From positions 1,426,001-1,490,000 of the forward strand of contig CADCXA010000006.1 in assembly GCA_902806565.1 (NCBI GenBank): 64,000 bases of DNA. Reading direction: 5' to 3'. The notes under the pieces are model-generated. The model did not search any database, was not told where the DNA came from, and saw nothing but the letters and a program-made list of their open reading frames with translations. Below are positions 35,974 to 48,948 of the stretch, in pieces (positions within the stretch are counted from its first letter, which is position 1; each line of letters opens with the position of its first letter). Both the position numbers and the translations under genes were made by a program. This DNA comes from Hypoxylon rubiginosum. Lineage: Eukaryota; Ascomycota; Sordariomycetes; Xylariales; Hypoxylaceae.

Positions 35974-36649
35974 ATGCCCCGCCCTAAGAAGCTCAAGCGA
36001 TCGCGACCCGATGACTATGAGGATGATGGCGACGTAAGCGACCAGAGAGTCAAGTCGAGCGCAAAGTCCAGCAAGAAGGCCAAGACCGCTGGTGCCGCTG
36101 ACTCTGGCAAGGACGACGAGGGCAATTCTTTCTGGGCTGTATGTCATCCGTCTTCTTCCCGTCTATTGTTTGACACGCTAACATGTCTCTTTAAAGCTGG
36201 GTGGCACTCGCAGAGCTACCGTCAGTAGCTTCAAGGGCAAGGACTTCGTTAACATACGAGAGTACTACTCAGATGCCTCCGGTAGCCTCAAACCTGGAAA
36301 GAAGGTAAGCTATTCCGCGGAGAGGCGTAACCCCCTGTCTTCCTCGGCTAATCGTCCATCATCCTAGGGCATCATGCTAACCCCGGAGCAATACGCCAAA
36401 TTTCTCGAGGCGATCCCTTCAATCAATGCTGAACTTCGTGGGAAGGGACACGAACTCCCAGATGTCTCGAGTGCGCCCGCGCCCGCTCCTGCTCCTCCGC
36501 CTGTCTCCGCAGGTGAAGATGAAGATGAGGACGAGGACGAGGACGCTCCCAAATCCCCCGTGAAGCCCAAGAAGGTCAAGCCGCAGCCGAAGAAGGGAAA
36601 GAAGGCCAACATCGAGGCTACTAGCGATGAGGAAGAAGAGTCGGACTAG
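35974..36649 (+). CDS. SUB1: Transcriptional coactivator PC4/Sub1 family
   Basis: Three exons (35974-36138, 36197-36304, 36368-36649; introns 58 and 63 nt) encode 184 residues, all in phase. The N-terminal 50 residues are basic and acidic with no order (MPRPKKLKRSRPDDYEDD). The PC4 single-stranded-DNA-binding domain spans about 50-115: FWALGGTRRATVSSFKGKDFV, then NIREYY, PGKKGIMLTPEQYAKFLEAIP. The C-terminal third is an Ala-Pro repeat, an EDEDEDEDED acidic run and a Lys/Pro-rich segment ending DEEEESD, a fungal-type tail. The family binds melted promoter DNA and supports RNA polymerase II initiation, re-initiation and genome stability in the nucleus. The PC4 core is split by both introns, and only this splicing reconstitutes it. 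Confidence 0.94.
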
Positions 36650-37861
36650 GGGTTCATACATTTAGACGGCTATCTTCTTCGATTCAAGCCTTGAGGACGT
36701 TTGGGCGACATCTCTCCAACGTGTTGTCTTCCGTCTCAGCAACAACACGAAGCGACCTGGAACCCCAGTCGGGGACGAAGAAGTTGCGTATGGCTCTATT
36801 ACTGTTGTTTGTCGGCTAGGTGGGATGGTCACACTGGGCGGACTTCGCAACTTTCGACTTTTCGGTCGACTTGTAGGGATAACGGTCCTTTTACTGATAG
36901 CCCTCGCTACTTCGAGCCTATTTTCCAAGCCGGTTCATACACGCGGACCTGAATCCGCGCTTGTCTCTATAGCACTAGGCTATCTAATGCCATGATTTGC
37001 ACATGGACATCCTCTGCTAGCAAGTAATGCAACATACCGTCTGCATAACCTAAATATGTTTGTCTGGTCTTACCAAGAGACGGCCATCCTAATACCGAAC
37101 AGGAATCTGAAGAGGGTGCGTGACTTCATTTCTCTCCGTGACGTTGATAGGGGATCATAGCGTCTAGTCTCGATACGACACCGAGCTCTCCGACGTTCGG
37201 GTGATTTGCTCTATCCACGAAAAGGTCTAAGCTTGATTATTAGCTGTTCGAAACCGATCCAAGATCTCAAGAGAAGACAATTGCGGAATAGTTAACACGA
37301 TACGCCCGGAGAGGCTTGTAAGAAGCTCGCTAACATATCTCAGATTACACTCATTTCACAAAGTCTTATAAGGTCTGATTTATACCATACATCTATCACG
37401 GTTCCAGTCGAAAAAGGCCAATTGGAAGGGCCCTTTTTCTAAGTCATTTTCCTCATACGGACGTAAGTCTCAGCCTCTTGTTTGCTCAAAGGTAAGAGCT
37501 GTGGGTCTACATCAACCAAATTATTGACCTACTCCAAACTCTCACAACCTCAAGAGCCCATGGGGGCAAGAGGTAAAAGATGCCAATCACGGCTCACTGT
37601 TAGCGAAACTCTCGGTCTATACATTTCCAAACCCAGAAGCCCGTTGCTCACGAAGAAGCATGTCACCCTTGACCGCATGCAGAAGCTCGATGCCATCTAT
37701 CATGGAAGATGCCAATGTCTCCTGGCTTATAAAGGCTCTTCCCAATCCCGTTCTATCCATTTGATTTCATGAAGCAAGGAGCTACACCATCGATATATCG
37801 CTATATCGTTATCCCTTATACTATACTATACAGACAGACAGGCGAAGCTTCTCAGTTCATA
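36650..37861. other. Intergenic region between PC4 and small secreted protein genes
   Basis: The stretch contains the PC4 3' UTR and the promoter of the next gene. No other reading frame has protein character. Confidence 0.55.
37727..37736 (+). promoter_or_regulatory. Possible TATA box of small secreted protein gene
   Basis: CTTATAAAGG lies about 130 bp upstream of the ATG at 37862, a typical position for a regulated fungal promoter. Pattern only. Confidence 0.4.
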
Positions 37862-38494
37862 ATGCATAACCTTCTCTCTCTCTTTGCTTTCGGCAGCATC
37901 TTGGTGCTATTCGGTCCGTTCGCCGCCGCCGCCCATGGACACCTCCCCAGGGGCCAAGACACAGACGACGCCGTCGTATCCATCACGCTCCCCCCATCCG
38001 GCAGCGTCCACGGCACCCTGACCATCCACCGGGCCCAGATGGCCGAGTACTACAAGAGCGAAGTGGGCATCGACATGGACAAGCTGCGCGACCACCGGGA
38101 GGCGGAGCTTCTCGTCACCAACGGGAAGGACTACGCCTTCCCCGAGGGCAGCGGCGTCGAGGGCGTGCTGTCCTGGACCCCGACGGCGACGACGACTACG
38201 ACTACGACGGGCCGTCAGAACGCGGTCCGCGTCCCTTCCCAGAAGCACGTGACGTGCCAGGAGTGTCTGGGTCTTTGCGCCATCCCGTTTATCGGTCCTA
38301 GCGTGTAAGTTACCCCAGCAAAACTAGATCTTGCCTGTTTTTTTTTCTCTCCTTTTTTCGACGAGAGATTATCCATAACTGACAATAAACGCAGTTGCAG
38401 TATGAACCCATCTCCCCTTCCCCCCTTCTTCCCCAACGTCCCGTTTTTTTCTGGGCTATCAAGTTCACCGTTCGGTAGACTAACTATATTTTAA
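37862..38494 (+). CDS. Small secreted protein, unknown function
   Basis: The start MHNLLSLFAFGSILVLFGPFAAAAHG is a clear signal peptide with cleavage near residue 24. The mature part is hydrophilic, then a Thr run (TPTATTTTTTTG), then a C-terminal Cys cluster with CQECLGLC. There is no known domain. The coding frame hits TAA at 38306-38308 (148 residues), but that TAA is part of a strong GTAAGT donor at 38305. Splicing to the acceptor at 38394 adds VCSMNPSP and a Pro/Phe-rich tail, for 180 residues ending at 38494; a second AG six bases on gives the same frame without CS. I favour the spliced form for the extra Cys but the tail is doubtful. There are at least three Cys, and an effector-like or cell-wall role is only a guess. 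Confidence 0.6.
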
Positions 38495-40557
38495 AGTGGC
38501 TGTGTGCATTGGGAGCATGGGGTGTTTAATGGATGGGCGTGAAGATTTCTAAGCTGGTCGCTGTATACGACGATGGAACTATTGCCGGGTGGAAGTGAGA
38601 ATATATACACAAGCAGTAGTGACTTGTTTTCCGTCTGTCGTTTTTTTTCCTTCTTTTTGCCCGCTTGGTGATGGCTTACTAGGTATTTTTATGAATACCT
38701 AGGAATTCGTTACCATGCCTTTGGTGGATGGGTATAGTTTATTGGGTTCCGTTTTCAGATAACGCAATATGTAAAGTAGCACAAAGCAATGAAAGTTGTC
38801 ATAGGGGTACCTAGTCGTTGTGATATCTAGCCGGCGGTCCACAGAGGTTCGGGTGAAAAAAAAGGGAGACCAACGCGATCCTATGTATCACGAAGTTATC
38901 TACGCGTTACAAGGTCGACACTGTACGCTCGCTCTATATTTACACCGGGCCACTCAAAAAGTTTATCGAAGCCTACCTAGCACCATCTCACAAGAGTCTA
39001 TGGACACACAAGGGTCGAGTAAACACTGTGGATACACGTATCTCTTGATTGTCATTGCTTTAAATTTACCAACCCCTTTTCCTAGGGGTATATATATTTA
39101 CTATATATATCTCGAGTCAACCCCCTTCCAAGGAAAACAAAATAGTGGCATCCATATATATACCTTTCTATCCATCCCGTCTACATACCTATCAACAGGA
39201 TGCCCACTTAGTAACCCTCACTCGCCCCTCATCGCGAACTAAACACAGCCCGCCATAGAGGTTCTACACAAAATCCGGGCCGCCGCGTCACCGGTGCCAC
39301 AGTCCGACTCTCGTCGACTAAGAGCACTTCGCGTCCCTCTCTTATCTCTCCTATCGTGATGCGCTCTTTTTATTTTATTTTATAAAAAAATGGGTAATCG
39401 GGACCACGAGCTCACGCGGTGTGAGGCGGGCAATTTTCTGGGCCATCACAGCATCGCCTTGGCAGGGAGGAACTCGATAAGTGAGTGGTCTTTGTGAAAG
39501 CTTGCTATTTGGTCTTCCTTTTCTACCTCCTTTCCTTTCTGTGCTACTGGAGAAAGAGAGTAGTAAAAGGTGTCGATTTATCGAGAAATCGTTATGCTGT
39601 ACAGCACGGGGTACAAGTACAAACGGGATGGATGGGTAGTCCCAAACTGGGGCGTATGCGCGGGAAACTGAACTGACGTCTTCCAACGAAATGGCGATGC
39701 GGGGTTTATGTGAGCAACTGGTACTCGCGAGGGAGCGAAGGAGGCATATGTCGGACAAAGGCACCCGGTTGTAACAACAAAGCCCGAGATGCTGGGCAGT
39801 CACATATCTTGGTGGTCTCCTTTTACAGCCTAATATGTGATACGATTGGCTGAAACAAGTTGTATGTAGCTTAGGATCTAAGTTCGCTGTGTATCAAGCA
39901 ATAGCTTTTAATTCCATCATCGAGTTCATGACCGTTGATACCAGAAGAGACATTTCCAACACACGCCCACAGTGACACCGCATCCTTTTGTGAATAGAAG
40001 AAAATCAGGTCGTCATCATGTCGTAAAAAGGAAATAAGTGTGCCACCAGTCTCACCTTCTCTACGAGACTGGTAGATGTGATAAAACAAAGTAAAGCAAA
40101 AATTCAGCCTCGATCGTGAACATTACTCGCCTAGAAGTCGTGATAGGCGGCAAATTTGCGTTGCTAGAGTGTCTCATGTCCTCAGCGTAAGAAAATTTTG
40201 ATGATCATCTCATCTCAGGGGAATTAAAATCCACCCATGCGACGCGTCAATTCGTGAAGCATTTACACGGCCTTCAATGGCAGTTAATAACAATCAAGAA
40301 TGAAGTCGTAAGTTTCGTCATCGTGTCTTATGGCGGTTACGTCAAAACGTGTCGATGATGAATCGTCGCAACGAATACAAAAGAGGTTTTAAGGGAATAA
40401 AAAAGGAGTGTGTTTCGTAACTGGCATGGCCACTCTCGTGGCACAAAAAGTGATTTGATACGACGAAACCAGCTTTCGCACAAGTGCCGCCATGCCAGAA
40501 TTAATGCGCAGGTGGAAGAAGTTGTCAATATCACATTAAACAGCCGCCAGATCGGGG
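38495..40557. other. Convergent 3' intergenic region
   Basis: About 2 kb between the small secreted protein gene and stuA, which end toward each other. T-runs and TATATA segments (around 39090-39165) occur. Open frames at 38820-39242 and 39375-39803 show no motif or signal peptide and are taken as chance. Confidence 0.5.
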
Positions 40558-42826
40558 TTATCGTCGGCGAGAAACTGCAGAGGCAGGTCGGCTCATCGTA
40601 TCGTATCCCGGGGTAGGCATGGGGCCGTCAATTACCGTTTTTCGTCGTTTTAGGTCTAATCCACCGCTCGACGGTCGGGGCAAATCATCCTCGTCGTCAC
40701 GGCCTCGTTTCAACGAACCGGGCGCGCCGTTCATAACCGGCTGCGGGGCGTAGCCGTTCTGCATCTGTGCACCCATATCGCTCTGAGAGCTATAAACATC
40801 TGGCGCCGGTGCACCATTAGTGGACGTCCGATCCCCGCTCATTACATTATAAAGGTTACTTGAAGGTGGTACACGCGGTGGCGTACTGTATCCCGCCTGC
40901 TGAGTGTAGTATGGCTGCGGCGGTGCAGCAGTTCTCGGCGTAGCACGGCCAGACCCGGTTTGATGATTGGGTGATCCAGTCATCTCCGGTGGTATATGTT
41001 GATGATCGCCCGCTAATGGAGCAACAGGCGGCGCGTTGTAGTTATACGACGATCGGTGGGCATCATATGCCCCGCTGTCGTGCGTGTATTCGGCCTCGTG
41101 TTCAGCTTCATCTTCCCCGGACGGGTGAGGTACGCCATCACCATGTTGCAGCATACCGTTGGATGGCTTCACATCGTTCGCCTCGTTTGCACCAGTACCA
41201 GCCGGACGACCGGATGGAGGGCCCATCTCACTCTTCATATAAGATCCTGTTTGACCATAAATATTCCTTTCTTGTGGACTGCTGTTCGATGGAGGATATG
41301 GTGACTGCTGGGCGGCTTGGCCATTGTAAACCCCACGCGACGTGTCATAAGGCTGGCTGCCTTGCGAATAGGACTGCATGCTCTGCAGAGTGTTCCCAGG
41401 AGGCGTAGTCGCCGGGGTTGCTGGCATCGAACGAGCAGCATTGCTAAGACCTGTATCGATAGACATAGGGTTAGCACCTTGGTTGCCGCTCATCCCTTGT
41501 TGGCCCCATTGAAAGCTTTCTGAAGCGCCCATTCCCCCCATCACGCTCGAGGCACTAGTGGGTGGCGTCGGGAACGTGTGCGCTCTATCCAGGGATGGCC
41601 TTCCCGCGTTGTTATGGGACGGGAGTGATGGTTGCGGGCCCGGCAGGCCCATGTGATGGTGATGCTGTTGTATCGACGGCAACACGCCGCCAGCAGGTGC
41701 CGGACCAGGTCCATTCCGCATTTGGTTCTGCTCCTGCTTTCGCCGTTCTGCAGCCGCCATGACCTGATTTGTCCGGTTTTGGTTCGTGGGATGATATAAT
41801 AAAGCCCCAATGTTGTGAACGAAGAGAGGGTACAATAGCTCCGTGATCTTCTCTTTATTGGCAAAGTCCAGCGCTCTCTCAAACGGAATCCTAAAGCAGA
41901 TTGTTATTGGCAACAGTCTCTCGGCACAAATGGGGTTTCAAACTTACCAGACCCCCTTAAGATGCATCGGTCCAATCTTCACCACGTGCCGCACCTTTTC
42001 GCTTTTCAGGATTCCGTCTCTCCTACCACGTGTCATTCCAGCGACATTAAGCAGCTTAGTTCCGTTTATCATGTGGTTATCTGCAATTTGAATTATTAGC
42101 CCATTCCATTGCTTTACAAGTTTATGTTGTTGAGTGCTTACCTTCCCGGCGCGCAACGCATATGCCTCTTGCCTCAACTTGAAAGCACAAGCTACCTTCA
42201 TCTTCCCAAAGGGTAGCGGTGACTCGGGGTTTCATGCCCGGTGGTGCAATCTGGCCGGTCGTATCGAAGCCTTGGTACTGGTTCTGCATGCCTCCCTGAT
42301 TGGGGACTCCAGGGAGAGGCAAGACATTCTGAGCACCCATGGGACCTGAGACGGGCGGTGCAGACTGGGGAGACGTCAACCCATTTGCGTAGCCATACTG
42401 ATAAGGAGGGGCAGAGTACTGCGCCGGACCGGGCTGTAATAATGTCGGCTGCTGATGGCTATATTGAGGCAACGCATTTGATGTCACAGTTTGAGGTTGA
42501 GGTGCTGGACCTGCAGACATGTGCTGGGGTTGGTAGTACATGTCTTGGGGCGCGGGATTCATCGCGGAATACTGATCGTACCCACCAATGGCCTGGGAAT
42601 GAGGCCCAGATATGGCCGTCGTGACTGGAAGACTAGGAGACGGTGTCTTAGGACCGTTTGAAGACGGAGCTGAGGTGTACGACGACTGCGAGTCTCCGTT
42701 CGAGCTCGCTGAAGACGCGATAGAGCTAACCCGGGGAGACGATGTACTTGAGGAGTATGCCAATGGTGGCTGCGGCAGGGGTAGCGAAGGCAACCTGTCA
42801 CTTACATACGGTGGGCGCTGTGGCAT
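40558..42826 (-). CDS. stuA: APSES-domain developmental transcription factor StuA
   Basis: Three exons on the minus strand with introns at 42081-42141 (61 nt) and 41891-41946 (56 nt). From the first in-frame ATG (42826) the product is 716 residues; from the ATG at 42562 ([10 protein letters not shown]) it is 628, close to the usual StuA length. The APSES (KilA-N-like) DNA-binding domain starts about residue 199 of the long form: [60 protein letters not shown], then [17 protein letters not shown]. Both introns cut the domain, and only correct splicing restores REDNHM and GVWIPF. The flanks are rich in Gln, Pro and Ser. A nuclear-localisation-like [10 protein letters not shown]...LKRRKT lies near the C-terminus. 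StuA controls conidiophore and hyphal development and often virulence-linked secretion. The frame is open without ATG upstream to 43000, so a further 5' exon is possible. Confidence 0.93.
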
Positions 42827-44492
42827 AGAAGCACCGTAGTATGGCGGTACGTCTGACGGTCCCCGGGTTTGCGACTGGGAAATCGGCGGAAGATCCAGTT
42901 TCACGGCACTCGATGATAAGGCCACGATGGGCAAAACGGAATGAAGCTCAAATACGAGTCGACTAGACACGACGTATTTGAGCAAAGAACACCAACACAA
43001 CGACTGGACTTGACGAATTTATCCAGACAGTCGATAAACCGCAAGGAGTCAAGACAATTTTTTCAATTGACTTGCTGACAGCCAAATCGATATGGTCAGG
43101 GGTAATCTGGCGGACGTCAGGAATTCCGAACGCGTTCGAGAAAATCGGCGAGCCGTAGTTCTACGCTGGTGGGGAAAATAACACGGCGAATATGCTCCAC
43201 CGGTAAAAACGGCCTCCTCGTAATGGCGTAATCGTGATAGGTCGTATCGAAACTTTTACAGGTCCGTCAATTGTATCGTACCCGCGCAGTCTAAAGAAGA
43301 AAAAGTCAGGTTCGAAGGCTACCTTGAGAGGGGTGCCTTTTTGCACAACGATCGCGGGCCTCGGGAATATTGTCGGCGGAGCAATGTGCAGGGAAGGAAG
43401 TTAAGGAGGGAAAAGGAATAGCGGCGGTAAGGTGTCGTCGTCGTCGGTCGTTTGAACAGAGCGAAGTCTCTCGCACGAACGCACGCACATACACACACAT
43501 CCACATACGCACACGAACAACGCCCCAAGTATCTCTTCCCACGGTCGTCCCTTTTCTTTTCTCTTCTCTCACTTCTCTTTTGCTCTTTCTCTTCTCCCAC
43601 TCTTCGATGCTGTTTCTCTCAACTCTAATGCAGGAACATCAGGTCCCAGATGCGCAGGGCGGAATGCAAGGCAGGAAAATGGTGTGGAAGTGGGCAGAGT
43701 TTGCGCGAGTAGAAATTGGGAAAAGGACGGGTAGACATACCTTTCTCTCCGGACCTCAATGACCCTTTTCGCTGCTTGATATTAGGGAGGTCGGATCAGC
43801 ACCAAAAAAAGAGAGAGAGAGAGAAGAAGAAGAGGGAGATAGAAGAAAAAAAGGGAAAAGAAAGTCCCAAGGTTTTCCTCTCGTGGCGGCGGTAGTGGTG
43901 AGGAGGCAGGAAGGTAGATACTAGAGGTACGAAAGTAGAGAAGTTAAGGTAAGAAAAAGACGGGACACAGACATGCAGGCGGGACCAGACGCTAACTAGT
44001 AAGGTAGGTAGGTAGCAGGGTAGAGGATTAGAAGCCAGGCCAGGGCTATGTAGAGGGGAGTAACGAAGTAGCAAGGTAGACTGGGTTATGTAGACAAGGT
44101 AGGCAAGTTTGAAGCAGGGCAGGTGGGAAGACTTTACTTACCATCAGGTACCTAGGTCAGGTACCTCATACATATAACTAGCAGTATGTACAATTGATAC
44201 TGTGCATACAAAATAGGTGGTGCTGCTGCTTTTTGGGGGGGGAGTATGGCTGTATGGAGAACTTGCACAGGCTGGAGATTTACATAGTAGAAAGAAAGAA
44301 AGAGAGAAAACACTGTAGAGATTATTTAGTAACAGCGAAGCCGCTAGCACTAGATAGGCTTGGACGGGTCCGGGTTGTGGTGCGCCTACTGGGGTTTGTT
44401 CGTTGAGCCGGGGGGGGTGGAGGGGGAAGGATGAATAGTGGATAAGAAGTAGCGAGATGGGCTGGCAACTGGCGAGGTTGGTGGACACTGGG

Positions 44493-44522
44493 ACTGGTGG
44501 ACTGGTGGACTGGTGGACTGGG
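44493..44522. repeat. Tandem repeat, 8-bp unit ACTGGTGG
   Basis: Three perfect copies plus a fourth partial copy, immediately preceded and followed by similar GGACTGGG words. Confidence 0.9.
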
Positions 44523-44655
44523 ACTGGGGTCAGCTCAGACCACCCCCAACCCAAGTTCGCCTTTCGCCAATCGTCAATGGCCCGTTGCCCATCGCCTGCC
44601 TTCTAGTCTGGATCCAGTCTTCCAGTTTTCCAGTCTTACCAGTCTCCCTATGGTC

Positions 44656-44675
44656 CTCTCTCTCTCTCTCTCTCT
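44656..44675. repeat. (CT)n microsatellite
   Basis: CT run of 20 bases on the plus strand, running into a T tract. Confidence 0.9.
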
Positions 44676-44896
44676 TTTTTATCCCTAATTCTTTTTTTAT
44701 TTTATTTCTACCTATCTTCGTGAATGTACATAGCTACGTAGCGACGTAACAAGGTAGCATAGGGTCTCGTCTTCAGAGGCCTAGGGTTGTACGACTAACA
44801 CCAGGGCTCTCCCTAATGTGGCTCCTTTCGGGCGTGTAATCATCAAGGTTGTGTCTAATGTACTATGTACCTAATGTACAACGTACGGGGGACGAA

Positions 44897-44912
44897 GGGG
44901 GGGGGGGGGGGG
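44897..44912. repeat. Poly-G homopolymer
   Basis: Sixteen consecutive G on the plus strand; its length may not be reliable in an assembly. Confidence 0.85.
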
Positions 44913-47900
44913 TGTTTAATCGTGTAAAGTGATACGTACATACATGCATACAAGTACCGTATAATCCCGGATCAATAAGACTGTAAGAGAATCACTACAA
45001 GAGAAATCGTCAACTTTACCATGCAATTCAATTGAAGAAAACAAATCAGCAACTATTAACCTACATAAGGCACATAAGGTATTCAATGCGTGTTCATCGA
45101 GTCGAGTTGGCTGATACTTAATGGTTAAAGTTAACAGATACATATAGATAAGAACGAATGAAGCAACAGAGCTTCGGGCTTGGATAATCCACTTGATGAT
45201 CTTGAACAGTGAGGTTTTTTTTGTCTCTTTTCTTTTTTTAACCCCGGGCCGCCGTGATTGTCCCCTGAGCTGGAGGGGTACAGATAGGGATAGGGATACA
45301 CAGTACGAATTCTGAACGGCGACGACGATAAAATGAGCCCATGTTAGATCTCTCTCTTTTTTTTTGCCCTTCCTTTCCCAACCCCTCCAATCTTTCAAAG
45401 CCTTGCCATCTGTTGGCTCCATTTCGAGATCGCCCATTCGCACTCATCAACCACTATGTAAAGGTAGACACCGATTTCTTTACACGATGGTTGGGGTAAC
45501 AAGTTGAAGTGTCCATTTTCCCATGTACGGAGGATACCGGTCGTCGAATAGCTAGGGATGCAAAAATAAGCAGAACCCGCGTCACGGCCTATGATGTCGA
45601 ATTCACTTCCAAGGTGCTTCTCCAAACCCTGCGTATTTGTAACTTCCTGCGTAGATTCTGTACATAGTATATCGGAATATTCTCCAAGCTACATGTATGT
45701 CTATAGTACCGTAGTGTCTACTATATAGGTACCTATTTGAAATGGCCAATGGACCAGCCCTACGCCATGTTCAATAGAGCCATGGTATTAACGCTACATA
45801 TGGAAACATGTACATACATATGAAGGCATAATATTAGATCAAGGTCTCGCGTTTAGAATATCACGTAAACGTTCATAGAAGCTCCAATTATATAATGTTA
45901 GTAGTACATATATACATACTATGTACACCGGCTGTTTTATCTCGAATTTTGATTCGTGAAATTTTCCCTGCATCAGCTTCGTTAAAAAAAGGAACGAATG
46001 TTACCTACCTCATAGTCGCTTACCCTCCACGTAACCTACCTTGTAAACAAGATATCGAACCTATATTGAACCTACATTTTGCGTTAAACTTTCCATCTGA
46101 TGATTTGGGTTGCCAAAAGTCTTAATTTGCATTGGTACACATCATGAGCTTTATATGGCGAGCATGTTGGCAAACGTATCTCGAGGGCCTGTATTGCGAA
46201 GACACAATCGCAATGCTACCGCTCTCTTTGTCGAGGACAGTGCAACACGGCGTTACCTACATAGTACAAGGCGTGTTAACAAAATGGTGTTGGGAGTGGC
46301 TACAGAGAAATCTTGGAGGAGGAAAAGGGTATAGATCGACATCCAGAACCACGCAGACCGCAGAGATTCAACCTACCACGTCCGAGCATCGTATGGCCTC
46401 GTGGCACAAAAGTACCTAGTTAATATATGGCGTACTGGGGCCCTTGAGTACGCTGGCAGCGTATGTGGCTGTTCTAGCATCCGGTACAAGCCCTTTGCGC
46501 GAATACACTCGTGTACCTACTCTCGTGTTCAAATCTATCTTATGTAATTCCGAGTAAGATGCACACACGGTATAGACTGTTTATTGTCTTTCGAAACAGT
46601 CAATTGTTGGTACATAGTAGCTCGGATTCTACTCCGGTGCTTACATGCCTTAACCGGCCTCGAAGGTCAAAGCTTCGACTGACTTGTGTCAAATATCGGT
46701 TCCCTTTCAGAGCTATCTTCGGATATGTCAGTATTGAACATCTGACTTCACTTGGAAATATCAGTCTGAGGAGGGGAAAACAAAGCCAAACAAATCCATT
46801 GAACAAAAAAAAATTACTTTCTCGGCCGTTCTCAAAGGCTCGATAACTGGTCGGCTTGGCGTGACCCTGCCTCCTTGAACCGGTGCTCCGCAGCACCACT
46901 TATCTCCGCGTCGATATCGGCGTAGATATTCTAGTGTAGGTAATGTAGATATTCTGCATATCTACATAGTACGTAGTATAGACGAGATTCTCTCGGCCAC
47001 TTATATTAATTAGCCGTGCTTATCACCTTCGCAATCCTTCTTACAAGACTACGTCTCTTAGAATTAAGCCGAATTCATCGTCGTGTAGTAGTTTTTCTAT
47101 AGCCACTCTAACAGCCATGATTACCGGATTATTGTCAGCACTCCCGTTCACCATGGGAAGAAGACAATAATGGGCGGTTGGGACTTTATTCAAGCGCCCA
47201 ATAGAGTGTTAATATGGAAAATGGACCGTTTCCTTTCTAGCCCCAGAGGCGTGCTCATAAACGACGTGGGCGGTCATCAAGCTTATTTGCTCTACGCACC
47301 CCCCCTCGAAGACTAGGCTTGTACATTTCCTTGGCTCTCCTTCGTCTTCCCCTCTTTCTGTCTCTTAAGGCCATTTCTTAGCTGGCCAAGGACCAAGGAC
47401 CAAGGTCTCTTGTTGGTAATCAGCATCCCGGTCTCTTTGCGGTGGGCCTGTCAGGGTTGCAACGTCTACTTGGCTAGGACTGGCGGATTCAGCCAACAAA
47501 ACCCCCATCGTCATCCTCGTCCTAACTCCTCCTCGCGGACCGAAGCCAGATCTAGCTGGTGGCTCCGACGAACCTTGGAGAACTTGAGAACTCAATTCCA
47601 TTGTTCCGCGGTATCGATCACAGATCCCTTCACATAATTCGGATCACGTTTTGCGCCAGCTATGGGCAGGTACGTGTACGTTGTTTTTGGTGTGAAGATA
47701 CGAGACCAGTTAAAACTACTGTCCGTCAGCCATGCAACTAGCGACTAGGAGGCGTTCAGTCAGGGACGGCAACCAATGCATGCACTCAGTCAGGGCCAAG
47801 TCTGTGTGTGTATGTACATACCTACATATATGTATGTATGTGTGGATGGATGGCATATGTGGCATCCTGCGAGCTTAAAGATATTTACTGTCCGGTCAAT

Positions 47901-48890
47901 CCTCCATTGAAAATACAACGCGATAGAGAGCCGGCCCCTTCTCCGATATTCTCTACCTACAGTACCTAACCGCCCTTGTCTTGGGAATCTATCTCGTAGA
48001 AATGTGATGGGGATTTGTCAATTTCCCGACAGTCTCTGTCTTTGGCGTATTAGGACATATAGAGTATATCGTGGTCGAGATATATATAATATAAGCCATA
48101 TCGTAGTCAGGAGACTTACAAGTCTTCACGTTCCTATACCCGCTTCTTCGACAGGTATTCGATTATACACCAAGCCTTAGTGAACCTACGCTGCATGCAC
48201 GATTGGATGCTGATGCGAACCCGGTCTGCGTAGTCTTCAATAACCCCATCGAGCCTTGTGAGATGCAGACACGCTTACACCACAAGAGGGCAAGGGGGGT
48301 AGGCAGCACGAACTCCACACCAAGAGAAGCATGGCTCATGGGCTCATGGCTCATGGCTTTCTGTACTATTGCCAACGTCCTTTTGGCCTAAGCTCCTCCT
48401 CCCGCTCTGCTTGTCACGCCTGAGAATGCACGGCAGTGGCTGATCGTCGTCCTACGCAGCAGAAGCAGGACCGTTACACCTGCTTCATGGGGGTAGCATA
48501 TATGGAAGAGATCTACATATTCCCAATTATAAATTTACCTACCATATCGAACGAATCTGCGTACATATCTATAGATACTCTAGGTACGGACCTACCTACG
48601 CTACAAGAGACAAGCAATGATAGCAATGCCGGTTAGGTGCGTGTAAGGCATGCATGGGCCAAGTTAGTTAAGATTGCTATTTAGCAGAGTAATATTCTTG
48701 TCTGTTGAGAGATGACTGAGGTTCTCTTTCTCATCTCAACTCTCAACTTCGACTTCGGACGGCACAAGTAGGAAAGGCGTGCAGCGCAGTACCTAATGCA
48801 TATAAGACGGGAGGCCGGCGTCGAGGTGGGGCTTACATGACATGATCCTACCCACATGTCTTTATAGTACAGTACATGTGTTCAGCATAT

Positions 48891-48948
48891 AGGTGCTTAT
48901 AGGTGCTTATAGGTGCTTGTAAGTGCTTGTAGGTGCTGTAAGTGCTAT
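48891..48948. repeat. Tandem repeat, 10-bp unit AGGTGCTTAT
   Basis: Two perfect copies followed by about four progressively diverged copies (AGGTGCTTGT, AAGTGCTTGT, AGGTGCTGT, AAGTGCTAT). The ordered decay suggests an old minisatellite. Confidence 0.85.

Larger units (their letters stand above)
42827..44760 (-). promoter_or_regulatory. stuA upstream region: probable long leader and promoter
   Basis: The first ~170 bases continue the StuA frame with Pro/Ser-rich, protein-like codons but no ATG, suggesting an unidentified upstream exon or leader intron. Beyond that, the minus strand is C/T-rich for more than 1 kb, with purine runs on the plus strand at 43800-43870. stuA genes are known for long leaders and complex upstream control in Aspergillus; that this applies here is inference. 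An 8-bp tandem repeat and a CT microsatellite lie near the far end. Confidence 0.4.

Noticed and set aside
39375..39803. 142-codon minus-strand frame between the small secreted protein gene and stuA
   Set aside because: No motif or plausible start context; mixed simple-sequence content.
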